A DNA stretch of 64,000 bases, taken from Stappia sp. (GTDB taxonomy: Bacteria; Pseudomonadota; Alphaproteobacteria; Rhizobiales; Stappiaceae). The translations under genes and the position numbers were made by a program. The stretch lies in NCBI RefSeq assembly GCF_040110915.1, contig NZ_CP157793.1, positions 2,244,939 through 2,308,938 on the forward strand. The letters run 5' to 3'. The notes beneath the pieces are model-generated. The model did no database searches, was not told the origin of the DNA, and was given only the letters and a program-made list of their open reading frames with translations. The stretch's first letter is position 1. Each line of letters starts with the position of its first letter. Shown in pieces: positions 16,095-24,453 of the stretch.

Positions 16095-16186
16095 CTGCGG
16101 CGCTCTGGCTCCGGGGAAGCCAAAGCCTCCGAATGGGATCCACCCACCGGAAGAACGAAAAAAGGGCTGAAGTACGCGTTTGTCGA

Positions 16187-16816
16187 CTACACGTGTCCTT
16201 CCACCCAGTTCGCCAAGATCAGCCCCGGCAAGCTGTCGAGCGCCCGCTCGGCATCACGCTCAAGACCCAATCGCTTCGGCAGCTTGACCTGCGGGACCAG
16301 CAGGAAGATCGGCACCGTCGTGCGCCCGCGGCCGGTCTTCGACCGCGACGCGACGCCGAGCCCCCGGCTGTTCAGCCGTCCCTCCGCCACCAGCAGGCTC
16401 GGGCCCCGGCGGCGGTAGACGAACCGCAGGCGGAACCCGCGGCGGCGCTCCCACTCGCCAGGGGTGATCTTGCCGCCGCGCAGGCCTCGGCCAGCGGCCT
16501 CGGTCGGTATCGCAAGCCAGAACCCGTCCTTCGAGCGGATCAGCGGGCCGGTGTCGTGGGCGCCGACGATGACCGGGGCCTTGGACCAGACCAGCGCGGC
16601 GGCGTTCAGGCTCTCGCCGGCCTTCGGGTAGGTCTGGCTGCGGATCGAGTTGGCGAGCCGCCGGCCGAGCCCCGCGCCGGTGATCTGGCCGCGCCAGGCG
16701 GTCTTGAGCCCGGTGCCGGCCTCGCGCATGGCAGCGGTCACGGCCTTCTCGCCCGCCTTCACCTCGGCGGCCATGGCGGCGACGAGGTCGGGCGTGATGT
16801 CGAGTTTCAGCTTCAT
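16187..16816 (-). CDS. DUF6441 tail completion protein (HK97 gp10-like)
   Basis: A 209-residue protein with a helical N-terminus (LVAAMAAEVKAGEKAVTAAM) followed by a basic beta region (GRGLRGGKITPGEWERRRGF, FRLRFVYRRRGPSLLV). It resembles DUF6441, placed in alphaproteobacterial prophages between the head-tail joining protein and the tail terminator, and related in plan to HK97 gp10 tail completion proteins. The kinase cassette has been inserted right after its 3' end. Role is inferred from order and fold class. Confidence 0.7.
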   Translation of the reverse strand: MKLKLDITPDLVAAMAAEVKAGEKAVTAAMREAGTGLKTAWRGQITGAGLGRRLANSIRSQTYPKAGESLNAAALVWSKAPVIVGAHDTGPLIRSKDGFWLAIPTEAAGRGLRGGKITPGEWERRRGFRLRFVYRRRGPSLLVAEGRLNSRGLGVASRSKTGRGRTTVPIFLLVPQVKLPKRLGLERDAERALDSLPGLILANWVEGHV

Positions 16817-16821
16817 GGCGG

Positions 16822-17133
16822 TCAGGCCGGGCGCAGGTCCACGGTCCAGACGAGCCGCTCGCGGTCACGGACGGGCTCGCCCTGGATGAGGAAGGCCTCG
16901 TCGTCGATCTCGATGCGGTCGCCGGGACGCGGGTTCGCCACCTCTGCGAGCCGCAGGTCCAGCCGGGTGGTCTCCGACCAGATGCGCGCCTCGCCGAAGC
17001 CGGTGACGTCGTCCGGCCGACGCAGGATCGCGCGGACCAGCGCGGGCGTGCCTCCCTCGGCGGTGTAGACGACGTCGCGTGCGAGATGCGCGTCGGCGAA
17101 AAGCGCGTCGAGGGCGGCGGCGAAGGCGGTCAT
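16822..17133 (-). CDS. Head-tail joining protein
   Basis: A 103-residue protein, MTAFAAALDALFADAHLARD at the start and GDRIEIDDEAFLIQGEPVRD near the end, the pattern of small beta-barrel head-tail attachment proteins (lambda FII/HK97 gp7-like). The ATG at 17133 forms TGATG with the DUF2190 stop, which fixes the start; the same frame open to 17505 is a shadow. Order DUF2190, joining protein, DUF6441 fits the head-to-tail connector block. Confidence 0.75.
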   Translation of the reverse strand: MTAFAAALDALFADAHLARDVVYTAEGGTPALVRAILRRPDDVTGFGEARIWSETTRLDLRLAEVANPRPGDRIEIDDEAFLIQGEPVRDRERLVWTVDLRPA

Positions 17134-17468
17134 CAGAAGCTGCCGTTGAGGCGAACCCGGCCGATGGTGTCGCCGGCCCCTCCGGCCACCGCCTCTACGG
17201 CGACGCCGATGAGGGTGTTGTCGGTCGCGACCGTGGTGCAGCGCTTGTTGGTGTCGTCCCAGTAGATCTTGGCGCCGACAGTCCAGGCCTGCGAGCCGAT
17301 CTTGGTGAGGTCGAAGACGCCGGTGAGTGCGGCCTCGATGGTGGCGCCGCTGGCGGCATCGCCGGCCGCCACACCGAAGATGGAGCCGACGAGCAGGCCG
17401 TCGCCGGAGGTCACGGCGTAGGGCGCGGTCAGGGTGAGAGTGGTGCCGGGCTGGACGTAGTTTTTCAT
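17133..17468 (-). CDS. DUF2190 capsid decoration/cement-like protein
   Basis: A 111-residue protein starting MKNYVQPGTTLTLTAPYAVT with the conserved YWDDTNKRCTTVATDNTLIG, diagnostic of DUF2190. These small beta-rich proteins follow the major capsid gene in many phages and are regarded as capsid cement or decoration proteins. It lies downstream of the capsid gene with a stable hairpin (17495-17516) in the 84-base gap, which may set different expression of the two genes. Confidence 0.82.
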   Translation of the reverse strand: MKNYVQPGTTLTLTAPYAVTSGDGLLVGSIFGVAAGDAASGATIEAALTGVFDLTKIGSQAWTVGAKIYWDDTNKRCTTVATDNTLIGVAVEAVAGGAGDTIGRVRLNGSF

Positions 17469-17494
17469 GATGGGACTCCGCGTTGAACGACGAA

Positions 17495-17516
17495 GGGCGG
17501 CCCATCGGGACCGCCC
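17495..17516 (-). terminator. Stable hairpin between capsid and cement genes
   Basis: GGGCGG and CCGCCC arms with inner CCC/GGG pairs form a strong stem in the gap between the capsid and DUF2190 genes. No clear T-tract follows, so it is more likely an attenuator or RNA-stabilising hairpin than a full terminator. Confidence 0.4.
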
Positions 17517-17552
17517 GTGTGTCAGGGATCAGGGTTCAGGGGATGGCCCGGC

Positions 17553-18464
17553 TCACGCGCCGGGGTTCTTGTAGAGGCCGCGCCAGTCGATAGCCTTGGC
17601 GCCGAAGTCGAGGCGGCACTTGATCTCGACGCCGTCGACGTCGAAGCCGTTGCGGGTCTCGATGTAGGCACCCTGCTGACCCTCGAGATAGGCGTACTCG
17701 ATCGTGTCGATCTGGTTCGGCGAGGCCGCGAGATACCAGGCCGTCTCGCTGGCCGCGTCGAGCCGGGGCTCGGCGATGGGCGAGAGCGTCCGGATCGACT
17801 GCGGCACCACGTTGCCGCTCTGCGCGGGCACGAGGTTCTGGGCGACCAGCTGCTCGGCCTTCAGCTCTAGCGCTGCCGGCACGATCAGGAAGGCCGGCCG
17901 AATGTTCAGCACCGTCTTCTTGTCGAGGCCGGTCTGCTTGCGCATCGCCGCCCGCGCGAGGCCCACGCTGTCGACCCCGAGCGCCGCGCCCGAACCGGCG
18001 AGGTTCTTGTGGGTCGAATGGAACAGCGCGGTGCCGTCGGCCATGGCCGGGTTCGACGTCACGATGTCCCAAACCACGTCACTCTCGAGCTGCGCGATGG
18101 AGTTGCCGTACATCGCCGGGATCCGGGTGAAGGCGTCGAGATCGTCGTTGATCAGCACCTGACGGGTGATGGCGACGACGCGCCCGTAGGTCTCGATGCG
18201 GTAGCTCTCCTTGCTCTCGCCGAGCGTGCCGCGCTTGAACTCGCCGCTCTCACCGACCTTCAGGAGTTGCGGCGCCTCGCCCAGCTGGACGCGGTGCATG
18301 GCCTTGAAGTCGGTTGCCAGAACCTGCCGGCAGAAGAGCGGGAAGGTCCGCGGATAGGCCTCGTAGGCCTGGCGCAGCGTCTTGTTGGTAACGGCGGCGA
18401 GGATCTCGGGAAAGTCCGAGGTCGAGTGCAGCGCGCGCGTCGCCACCTCGTCGCGCGAAAGCAT
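17553..18464 (-). CDS. Major capsid protein, Mu gpT-like, lacking the usual N-terminal protease part
   Basis: A 303-residue capsid protein. STSDFPEILAAVTNKTLRQA, RVVAITRQVLINDDLDAFTR and the end VEIKCRLDFGAKAIDWRGLY are hallmark segments of the gpT-like domain. In related alphaproteobacterial phages this domain is commonly the C-terminal half of a prohead protease/capsid fusion, and LSRDEVATRAL resembles the linker before it. Here the frame begins at ATG 18464 right at that point, no Shine-Dalgarno sequence is seen upstream, and the operators of the ParA cassette start two bases away. No separate protease gene was seen between portal and capsid. The gene is probably truncated by the cassette, so the phage may not make proper heads. 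Confidence 0.8.
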   Translation of the reverse strand: MLSRDEVATRALHSTSDFPEILAAVTNKTLRQAYEAYPRTFPLFCRQVLATDFKAMHRVQLGEAPQLLKVGESGEFKRGTLGESKESYRIETYGRVVAITRQVLINDDLDAFTRIPAMYGNSIAQLESDVVWDIVTSNPAMADGTALFHSTHKNLAGSGAALGVDSVGLARAAMRKQTGLDKKTVLNIRPAFLIVPAALELKAEQLVAQNLVPAQSGNVVPQSIRTLSPIAEPRLDAASETAWYLAASPNQIDTIEYAYLEGQQGAYIETRNGFDVDGVEIKCRLDFGAKAIDWRGLYKNPGA

Positions 18465-18465
18465 C

Positions 18466-18515
18466 TGTGCACAAAACGCACAGAGGACTTGACGCGCCTG
18501 TGCGCATCACGCACA
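18466..18515. promoter_or_regulatory. Twin palindromic operators TGTGC-N7-GCACA
   Basis: Two 17-base sites of identical plan, 18466-18482 and 18499-18515, have centres exactly 33 bases apart, three helical turns, so both face the same side of DNA. A TTGACG box (18489-18494) lies between them and the second site overlaps the expected -10 region of a plus-strand promoter. They sit just before the HTH-ParA gene and are its likely autoregulatory operators. Confidence 0.7.
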
Positions 18516-18532
18516 AAGAGAAAAAGTGAAAG

Positions 18533-19762
18533 GTGACGTACGTGCTGATTGGCATCGCTGAGATCGCAAGGATTGCAAACGTGTCGACTTCAGCGGTTGG
18601 CAACTGGAGACGGCGTTTCGCTGACTTCCCGGCACCCGTTGAGGACTTGTCCGCGGGACCGGTATTCCACCGCAAAACCATAGAGCAATGGCTTAAAAAG
18701 AGGGCTGGAATAATGACGATCACAATTTCGCTATTTAATAACAAGGGCGGCGTTGGAAAGACTACGACTGTATGGAACCTCGCAGTAAGCCTTGCAAACA
18801 AAGGAAAGCGGGTACTGCTAATCGACTTTGACCCACAGTGCAACCTCTCAATTGCTGCGCTGGGGAGCGAGGAATTCGAGAAACTCCTGAAGCCAACCGC
18901 AGGCCGGCAGTTTGGTTCAACAATACGATCATTTGTTCTCCCGTTCATTCAGCAAAGTAGACAGGGAACGCCCTATATTGCCTCCCCAAAATGCCAGGAC
19001 GGGAATTCCTTCGACCTCGTTCCTGGTGATTTCTGGCTGAACGCGTTTTCTGATATTCTCAACGTGGGCACCGACGTTATTGGTGGGTCGGGTCTCTATA
19101 GGTTTCTTACACCGAGCTTGGTTGCGGATGCCGGTAATGGCCAAGACGACACCCCTTATGACTATGTCTTAATTGACTTGCCCCCATCGTTCGGCTCAAT
19201 TGTGAGATCAGCCCTATATTCGTCTGATTACTTTGTTGTCCCGTGTACGGCAGACAGATTCTCAGCGTATTGTGTAGGTCTCATTGGCGAGGTTCTGCCG
19301 ATTTTTGCAGACGATTGGGATCAAGGGCTTAAGAGGTATAAACGCACAAACTCAGGAGACACATATGTTGACACAAAAGGTCAGCCAAAGTTTGGCGGCT
19401 GGATCTTTAACGGATTCGATACAAGAAAAGGCAAGAAGCTTGGCGCAGATCAGGCTCAATTCGAACAGGTGAAAAATTCGGTCGAGAACCATTTGATTGC
19501 GCCACTGAAGAAAGACATCAGCCTCTACGAGGCCGTGCCAAACTTTGTAAATGAAAATCCTTGTGCTGAAGTGGAGGACATGAACGTCATGGCTCCCGAC
19601 AGCCTTCAGCAAAACGTTCCAATAAAATTTCTTCCCAATGTGAAACCGACTCGAGAAAACTATGCGAAGGGACGTTGGGCTCCCAATCAGATTGATCTCA
19701 TGAAGAAAATCGACGCCGAGTACGATAAGCTTGCAGAATATGTGATCAAAAACTTCGTTTGA
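18533..19762 (+). CDS. Helix-turn-helix/ParA-type ATPase fusion
   Basis: A 409-residue protein. Residues 1-60 are a MerR/AlpA-like HTH (IGIAEIARIANVSTSAVGNW, then VFHRKTIEQWLKKR); from about 62 starts a ParA ATPase with the deviant Walker A NNKGGVGKTTT, strand VLLIDFDPQCNLS and Walker B-like YDYVLIDLPPSFG. There is no ParB gene or centromere array nearby, and HTH-ParA fusions often repress their own promoters; twin operators precede it. Start is GTG 18533 (or GTG 18542); no good ribosome site. AT-rich and opposite to the late operon, it replaces the protease region and overlaps the portal 3' end by 17 bases. Role could be immunity, exclusion or maintenance (inference). Confidence 0.82.
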   Translation: MTYVLIGIAEIARIANVSTSAVGNWRRRFADFPAPVEDLSAGPVFHRKTIEQWLKKRAGIMTITISLFNNKGGVGKTTTVWNLAVSLANKGKRVLLIDFDPQCNLSIAALGSEEFEKLLKPTAGRQFGSTIRSFVLPFIQQSRQGTPYIASPKCQDGNSFDLVPGDFWLNAFSDILNVGTDVIGGSGLYRFLTPSLVADAGNGQDDTPYDYVLIDLPPSFGSIVRSALYSSDYFVVPCTADRFSAYCVGLIGEVLPIFADDWDQGLKRYKRTNSGDTYVDTKGQPKFGGWIFNGFDTRKGKKLGADQAQFEQVKNSVENHLIAPLKKDISLYEAVPNFVNENPCAEVEDMNVMAPDSLQQNVPIKFLPNVKPTRENYAKGRWAPNQIDLMKKIDAEYDKLAEYVIKNFV

Positions 19763-21263
19763 CTGAGGCGACGAGTTTCGAATCGCTCGCGGGGTCGGCT
19801 GGCGCATTGGCCTGCGCACTGCCGGTCTTCGTGACGCGGCGCGGGTCGCTGTCGAGCACGAGGCCCAACTCGTCGAGCTTGGCGTTCGTGGCCGCGATCT
19901 CGGCCAGCACCGCGTCGGGGTTGCGGCCCTGCCGGGCGATGGCCTCGGCGAGCGTCATGGTGCCGGAGCGGATGGCCAAGAGATCGGCCATCGCGTCCTT
20001 CTGCGGATCGACCGCCTCGAACTTCGGCGGCGACCATTCCACCGGCACGTCTGGCGTCGGGATGCGCCCCGCCGCCCATGCAGCCTCCGTGAACCAGCGC
20101 CAGACTGGCGCGCAGAACATCGGGATGAAGAGCTGCCACTGGACCGCGTCGATCATCCGCCGGAACTCCACGAGGCCGGCGCGGATCGACGAATAGTTCA
20201 CCTGAGACAAGTCCCCGGTCAGCAACTCGTAGGGCACCCGGAAGCCGGCCGAGATGGTGTGCAGGCTCGCCCGCTTGTACTCGCCGTAGCCGCCGGTCGC
20301 GGCGGGCTGGTTGAACCGGATGTCCTTGCCGCCGCGGGCATAGGCGATGAGGCCCGGCTCGAACTGCTCTACCCGGTTGCCGTCCGCGTCGACCACAGCG
20401 GGCGCGATGCCCTGCTGCGCCTCCTCGTCGCCGAAGACGATGGCGGTGACGCAGGCCTCGGTCTTCTTGCGCACGATCTCGGCCACCTCGTAGTCGTCGA
20501 GATCGCGCAGGGCGCGGATGACGGGCGCCCCCCAGGGCACGCCGCGCGCCTGCGTGCGCTGCTTCTCGTAGACATGGGCGATCTCGGTCGCGGGGACCGC
20601 GCGGCTGGCGAGCCCACCCGTCAGACTGAGGCTCGCGTCGCCCGGATGCGCGCCGAAGAGCCAGTAGGCCCGGCGCCGGCCGAGCGCGTCGAACTCGATC
20701 CCCTGCACCGCCTGGCCCGCGCCGAACGCGCCGTTGCGGGTGGCATCGAGAAAGTCGGCCTCGAGCAGCTGCAGCTGGACCGGCGGCATCACGCCGTCGC
20801 CGGGGCGACGCGGGCGGCGGCGGACCAGAACCTCGCCGGCCTCGACCATCTCGCGGCAGGCGAGCGTCTGCAGCCCGTAGAAGTCGAGCTGGCCGTCCGC
20901 GTCGCAGCCCCGCGCCCAGATCTCGAAGAGCCGGTCCACCTCGCGGTCGAGCGCGGCATCGCCGCTGGCGGCGCGCGGCATGATCCCGGCGCCGACGATG
21001 TTGTTCACCAGCACCGAGACCGCCTTCGCGGCATGCGGATTGTTCCGCACCAGGTCCCGCATCCGGTCGCGCAGCAGCGCCCCGGCCCGGCCGATCTCGG
21101 CGTCGGCCGAGGATCCCGGCGCATGCCAGCCATCCGTGCGCCGACCGCGGGCCGCACCCTCGTAGGAGCGCGCGAGCCCCTCGAAGGCCTGCCGCGCAAG
21201 CACGCGACGCGTGGCCGCGCGAGGCGCCACGCTCGCGATGGCCCTGTCGAGCCAGGAGACCAT
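19746..21263 (-). CDS. Portal protein, lambda family
   Basis: A 505-residue portal starting MVSWLDRAIASVAPRAATRR. Conserved segments of the lambda gpB-like family are clear: DLVRNNPHAAKAVSVLVNNI, QTLACREMVEAGEVLVRRRP and LSQVNYSSIRAGLVEFRRMI. It forms the dodecameric DNA channel at the capsid vertex. The last ten or so residues (SKLVASVKRSF) and the stop are encoded within the 3' end of the opposite ParA gene, so the natural C-terminus was probably altered when the cassette was inserted. It overlaps gpW by one base. Confidence 0.9.
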   Translation of the reverse strand: MVSWLDRAIASVAPRAATRRVLARQAFEGLARSYEGAARGRRTDGWHAPGSSADAEIGRAGALLRDRMRDLVRNNPHAAKAVSVLVNNIVGAGIMPRAASGDAALDREVDRLFEIWARGCDADGQLDFYGLQTLACREMVEAGEVLVRRRPRRPGDGVMPPVQLQLLEADFLDATRNGAFGAGQAVQGIEFDALGRRRAYWLFGAHPGDASLSLTGGLASRAVPATEIAHVYEKQRTQARGVPWGAPVIRALRDLDDYEVAEIVRKKTEACVTAIVFGDEEAQQGIAPAVVDADGNRVEQFEPGLIAYARGGKDIRFNQPAATGGYGEYKRASLHTISAGFRVPYELLTGDLSQVNYSSIRAGLVEFRRMIDAVQWQLFIPMFCAPVWRWFTEAAWAAGRIPTPDVPVEWSPPKFEAVDPQKDAMADLLAIRSGTMTLAEAIARQGRNPDAVLAEIAATNAKLDELGLVLDSDPRRVTKTGSAQANAPADPASDSKLVASVKRSF

Positions 21264-21469
21264 CAGCGATCCCCGCGCGAGAAGCCGGCGAAGCCAGCGA
21301 TGGGGCGTGCCGTCTCCCCGGCGATCTGGCGTTCGATGGTGCGGATGCGCCCGAGCAGGTCCTCGGCCGAGCCGTAGTCCACCGTCTTGCCGTCGTAGCT
21401 CACCCGCGTCGTCCCGCTCGCATAGGCGCGCCGGAGCGCCGCGAGTTCCGCTTCCGTCCAGTCCGCCAT
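21263..21469 (-). CDS. gpW-like head-tail joining protein
   Basis: A 68-residue protein, MADWTEAELAALRRAYASGT then TRVSYDGKTVDYGSAEDLLG, typical of the small helical gpW family that sits between terminase and portal genes and seals the head connector. The ATG at 21469 starts the conserved part; an upstream extension to 21607 is only the shadow of the terminase. It is three bases from the terminase stop. Confidence 0.88.
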   Translation of the reverse strand: MADWTEAELAALRRAYASGTTRVSYDGKTVDYGSAEDLLGRIRTIERQIAGETARPIAGFAGFSRGDR

Positions 21470-21471
21470 TG

Positions 21472-23466
21472 TCAGAACCATCCTTCCCGCCGTCCGAGCC
21501 AGTCGGAGCGGCGCTTGCCTTGCGTTCCCGCGTCGGGCCGCCCGATCAGACCGGCCGGGCTGTCCATGCCGCTCGGGACGCCGAGCTGCGCTTCGAGATC
21601 GGCCCATGTCGCCTCGGGCCAGCGATCTGCCCCCGCGATCCAGGCGGCGGCGCGGGCGTAGATCCGGCAGTCCAGCGCCTCATTGCGCTCGCGGAGCTTC
21701 TGCCATTCGAGCTTCGCGAAGCCGCGCCGGTTGCGGACCGTCACCAGCTGCTCGGCCGTCAGCTGCCGGATCCACTCGGAATCGGCCCAGCCGGGCAGAT
21801 GCACCGTGCCGGGCGGGAACGCCGCGCCTTCCGCCAGCTCCTCGGGCGTCGGTCGCGCCAGCCGCAGGAAGCGGTAGGTCTCGGCCTTGAAGGTCGAGGT
21901 GGCCACGGTCCAGAGCCGCGCGCCCCGGCGCAGGCGCTTCCCGCCCGCGGTAGCGTCGACGAAGGTCGGCCCCGACACCGGGCTCGCTCGGTTGAAGCCC
22001 TCGAGGCCCTTCACCGGCGCCACTTGTGCGAAGCCGACCGAGCGCGCCCAGCCATAGACCGCGGCCGTCTCGTAGCCCGTGTCGATGGCGAGCCGTGCGA
22101 GGCCCAGTTCCGCGCCGCCGGCATGCCGCCAGTTGCGGCTAAGCAGATCGGTCAGCGCCTCCCAGCTCTCCGGGCGCGCGGGGCCGCCCTCGATCACGAC
22201 ATGATCGACGAGCCAGCTTTCCAGCCCGCGGCCCCAGGCCCAGACATCGACCTCGATCCGGTCCTTCTGCACATCCGCGCCGGCGGTCAGGAACAGCCCG
22301 CCCGCGGGAACGGTCCCCGCCGGCCAGTCCTCGCGCCGCTCGGCGATCCGCTGCCAGTCCGGGGCGTCGCCGGTCTCGATCCAGGTTTCGCCGAGCACCG
22401 TATTGCGGAACACCCGTTCGGCCTCGTCGGACCCCGCCGCCGTCTCCTTGTCCCGCGCGATGTCGGCCCAGCTCTTCCACCCCGGCGGCGAATAGAGCGC
22501 CGAGAGATGAAACCCCACCGTCCGCGCGTCGCGCGGCTCGGCGGTCGCCCGCCATTCGCCCGCCGCCAGCATCGCCGGCTTGTGGTGCTCCTCGATCGGC
22601 TCGTCGCAGGCATCGCAGGTGTACGCCGCCGTCGCCGGTTTGCCCTTTTCCCAGCGCAGCCGCTCGAACCGCAGCCACTGCATCGCCCCGCAATGCGGGC
22701 ACGGAACGAAGAACCGCCGCTGGTCGCTCGCCTCGTATTCCCGCTCGATCCGGCTGACGCCGCGGATCGTGGGCGTCGAGACCAGGAAGACCTTGCGCCG
22801 GTGTGCGAAGGTCAGCGAGCGCGCCTCGGCGAGGCCGACCGGGTCGCCTTCCTCGTCGGCCGAGGCCGGATAGGCGTCGACCTCGTCGAGGAAGACGTAG
22901 CGCGCCGGCATCGAGCGCAGCCCAACCGCCGAGTTGGCGCCGGTCATCACCAGCACGCCACCGGGGAAGTCCTTCGACAGCTGCGTGTTGCCGCTGTCGC
23001 GCGCCCGCGCCGGACGGACCCGTTCCTTCAGCGCCGGGCTCTCCTCGATCAGCGGGTCGATCCGCTGGCGCGAGTTGCGCTTGGCCAGCTCCACCGTCGG
23101 CTGGACCGCCAGCATCGGCCCGGGCGCGTGGTGGATCACGAAGCCGATCCAGTTGTTGCCCGCCTCCGTCGCGCCGACCTGCGCGGCCTTCATGAACACC
23201 ACCCGCTGGGTGGGATCGCCGGGCGAGAGCGCATCCATGATCGCGCGCATGTAGGGCGTCCGCTCGGTGCGATACCGGCCGGGCTCGGCGCTCGCGCGCG
23301 AGCTCAGCCAGCGATGCGTGTCCGACCATTCCGAGACGGTCAGCCAAGGATCGGGCGTGAGGCCGCGACCCCAGGCCCGGAGCAGCGCCTCCGCCCCGTC
23401 GAACTGGGCGATGTCCTCAGAGGGCGATCCGGGGCTGGGCGAGTTCCTCGAGATGGGCGCGGACAT
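21472..23466 (-). CDS. Terminase large subunit (lambda GpA family)
   Basis: A 664-residue packaging motor. The N-terminal ATPase has the Walker A-like FMKAAQVGATEAGNN and Walker B YVFLDEVDAYPAS; a zinc site CPHC (near residue 258) with CDAC (near 290) lies between ATPase and nuclease parts, as usual in GpA. The nuclease region carries FLTAGADVQKDRIEVDVWAW and IDTGYET. It overlaps the small subunit by 50 bases. A long antisense frame at 21211-23628 on the plus strand is a GC-driven shadow. Confidence 0.93.
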   Translation of the reverse strand: MSAPISRNSPSPGSPSEDIAQFDGAEALLRAWGRGLTPDPWLTVSEWSDTHRWLSSRASAEPGRYRTERTPYMRAIMDALSPGDPTQRVVFMKAAQVGATEAGNNWIGFVIHHAPGPMLAVQPTVELAKRNSRQRIDPLIEESPALKERVRPARARDSGNTQLSKDFPGGVLVMTGANSAVGLRSMPARYVFLDEVDAYPASADEEGDPVGLAEARSLTFAHRRKVFLVSTPTIRGVSRIEREYEASDQRRFFVPCPHCGAMQWLRFERLRWEKGKPATAAYTCDACDEPIEEHHKPAMLAAGEWRATAEPRDARTVGFHLSALYSPPGWKSWADIARDKETAAGSDEAERVFRNTVLGETWIETGDAPDWQRIAERREDWPAGTVPAGGLFLTAGADVQKDRIEVDVWAWGRGLESWLVDHVVIEGGPARPESWEALTDLLSRNWRHAGGAELGLARLAIDTGYETAAVYGWARSVGFAQVAPVKGLEGFNRASPVSGPTFVDATAGGKRLRRGARLWTVATSTFKAETYRFLRLARPTPEELAEGAAFPPGTVHLPGWADSEWIRQLTAEQLVTVRNRRGFAKLEWQKLRERNEALDCRIYARAAAWIAGADRWPEATWADLEAQLGVPSGMDSPAGLIGRPDAGTQGKRRSDWLGRREGWF

Positions 23467-23965
23467 GGGCCTCCAGAACCTTCTGCATGGCCGCCGTCTC
23501 CGTTCCCAACTCCGCCGCCATCAGCGCAGCCACCCGCGCCGGCCAGTTCACCCACGCGTCGCGTTCCTCGCGCGCGAGCCGGAAGACCAACGCCGTGGCG
23601 CGGTCGCGGTCGACCAACTCGCCCTTGAGCTTGGCGAGCCGGATGCGCCGCTCCTGCGCCTTCAGCACCTCGTGCGCCGTCTTCGCCTGCAGGAACGTCG
23701 TGCCGCCGCCCGTTACGGGGGCCGCGAGACCCTGTTCCTTGAGGGTGTCGCCGACGGCGGAAACCGCCGCCTCGGGCACAGGCTTCATCTTGGTCGCCGG
23801 CGCTTTCCTGGTCTTGGACGGGTCAGTCGCCTCCGCCCGCAGCCGGTCCGAGGCTGCGGCGTCGATGCTGCCGTCTTCGTGGAGGACCAGCCGGCCGGCG
23901 GTCTTCGCCTTCTGGATCGCGCCGCGCGACAGCCCGACATGGGCGGCGTACTGGCGCTCGCTCAT
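23417..23965 (-). CDS. Terminase small subunit (Nu1-like DNA-binding protein)
   Basis: A 182-residue protein with an N-terminal HTH (MSERQYAAHVGLSRGAIQKA) and a long helical C-terminal half with ERRIRLAKLKGELVDRDRAT and LEAHVRAHLEELAQ, the plan of Nu1-type small terminases that recognise cos and recruit the large subunit. Start at 23965 was chosen over 23974 because it opens the HTH. It begins the late operon; a TGATAAT motif (23986-23992 on the minus strand) upstream may be the -10 of a late promoter, but its -35 is poor. Confidence 0.8.
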   Translation of the reverse strand: MSERQYAAHVGLSRGAIQKAKTAGRLVLHEDGSIDAAASDRLRAEATDPSKTRKAPATKMKPVPEAAVSAVGDTLKEQGLAAPVTGGGTTFLQAKTAHEVLKAQERRIRLAKLKGELVDRDRATALVFRLAREERDAWVNWPARVAALMAAELGTETAAMQKVLEAHVRAHLEELAQPRIAL

Positions 23966-24085
23966 GCCCTGCATCGCCAGCCCCGATTATCATTCAAAGT
24001 CAGGCGCTTATCGAGTTGATACGCCGGACGCGTGGAGCGAACGTCCATCCCACAAGGACGATGCAACTCACCCGGAGCCACCACG

Positions 24086-24358
24086 ATGAACACCCGCCTG
24101 AACCCGATCACCACCCCGCGCCACGAACTCCGCGCCGAGAAGGCCCGGCGCAACCGCGAGGCCGCCCTGAACGCCTTCATCGGCAAGAAGGCCGAGATCG
24201 ACGAGATGCTCGCCCGGCTGCAGGCGCTCAGCGACGACCACTTCAACGCCCACCCCGACGAAGTGAACTGGGCCGACGTCGGCACCCTCGAACAATACGC
24301 CAGCCTCCTGAAGCGCATCACCGACAGCGCCTTCGGCGAGGGCGAACACGCCGAATGA
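24086..24358 (+). CDS. Small conserved phage protein of unknown function
   Basis: A 90-residue acidic, helical protein (MNTRLNPITTPRHELRAEKA at the start, ADVGTLEQYASLLKRITDSA near the end). It precedes a DUF3489 gene, a pairing often seen in alphaproteobacterial prophages and islands. It is divergent from the terminase operon across a 120-base promoter space. No motif was recognised. It may help control the early/late switch, but only position supports that. Confidence 0.6.
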   Translation: MNTRLNPITTPRHELRAEKARRNREAALNAFIGKKAEIDEMLARLQALSDDHFNAHPDEVNWADVGTLEQYASLLKRITDSAFGEGEHAE

Positions 24359-24453
24359 TCTCCGGCCCAGCCGGAACTCCCGCCGCGCGCCCTGCGCGGC
24401 TCGGGGTCGTAGAAGGCGCCGCATGTCGCGGGCCCGAACACGGAGACGACCCC

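Noticed and set aside
21211..23628. 805-codon open frame on the plus strand
   Set aside because: Antisense shadow of the large terminase, which has clear motifs on the minus strand.
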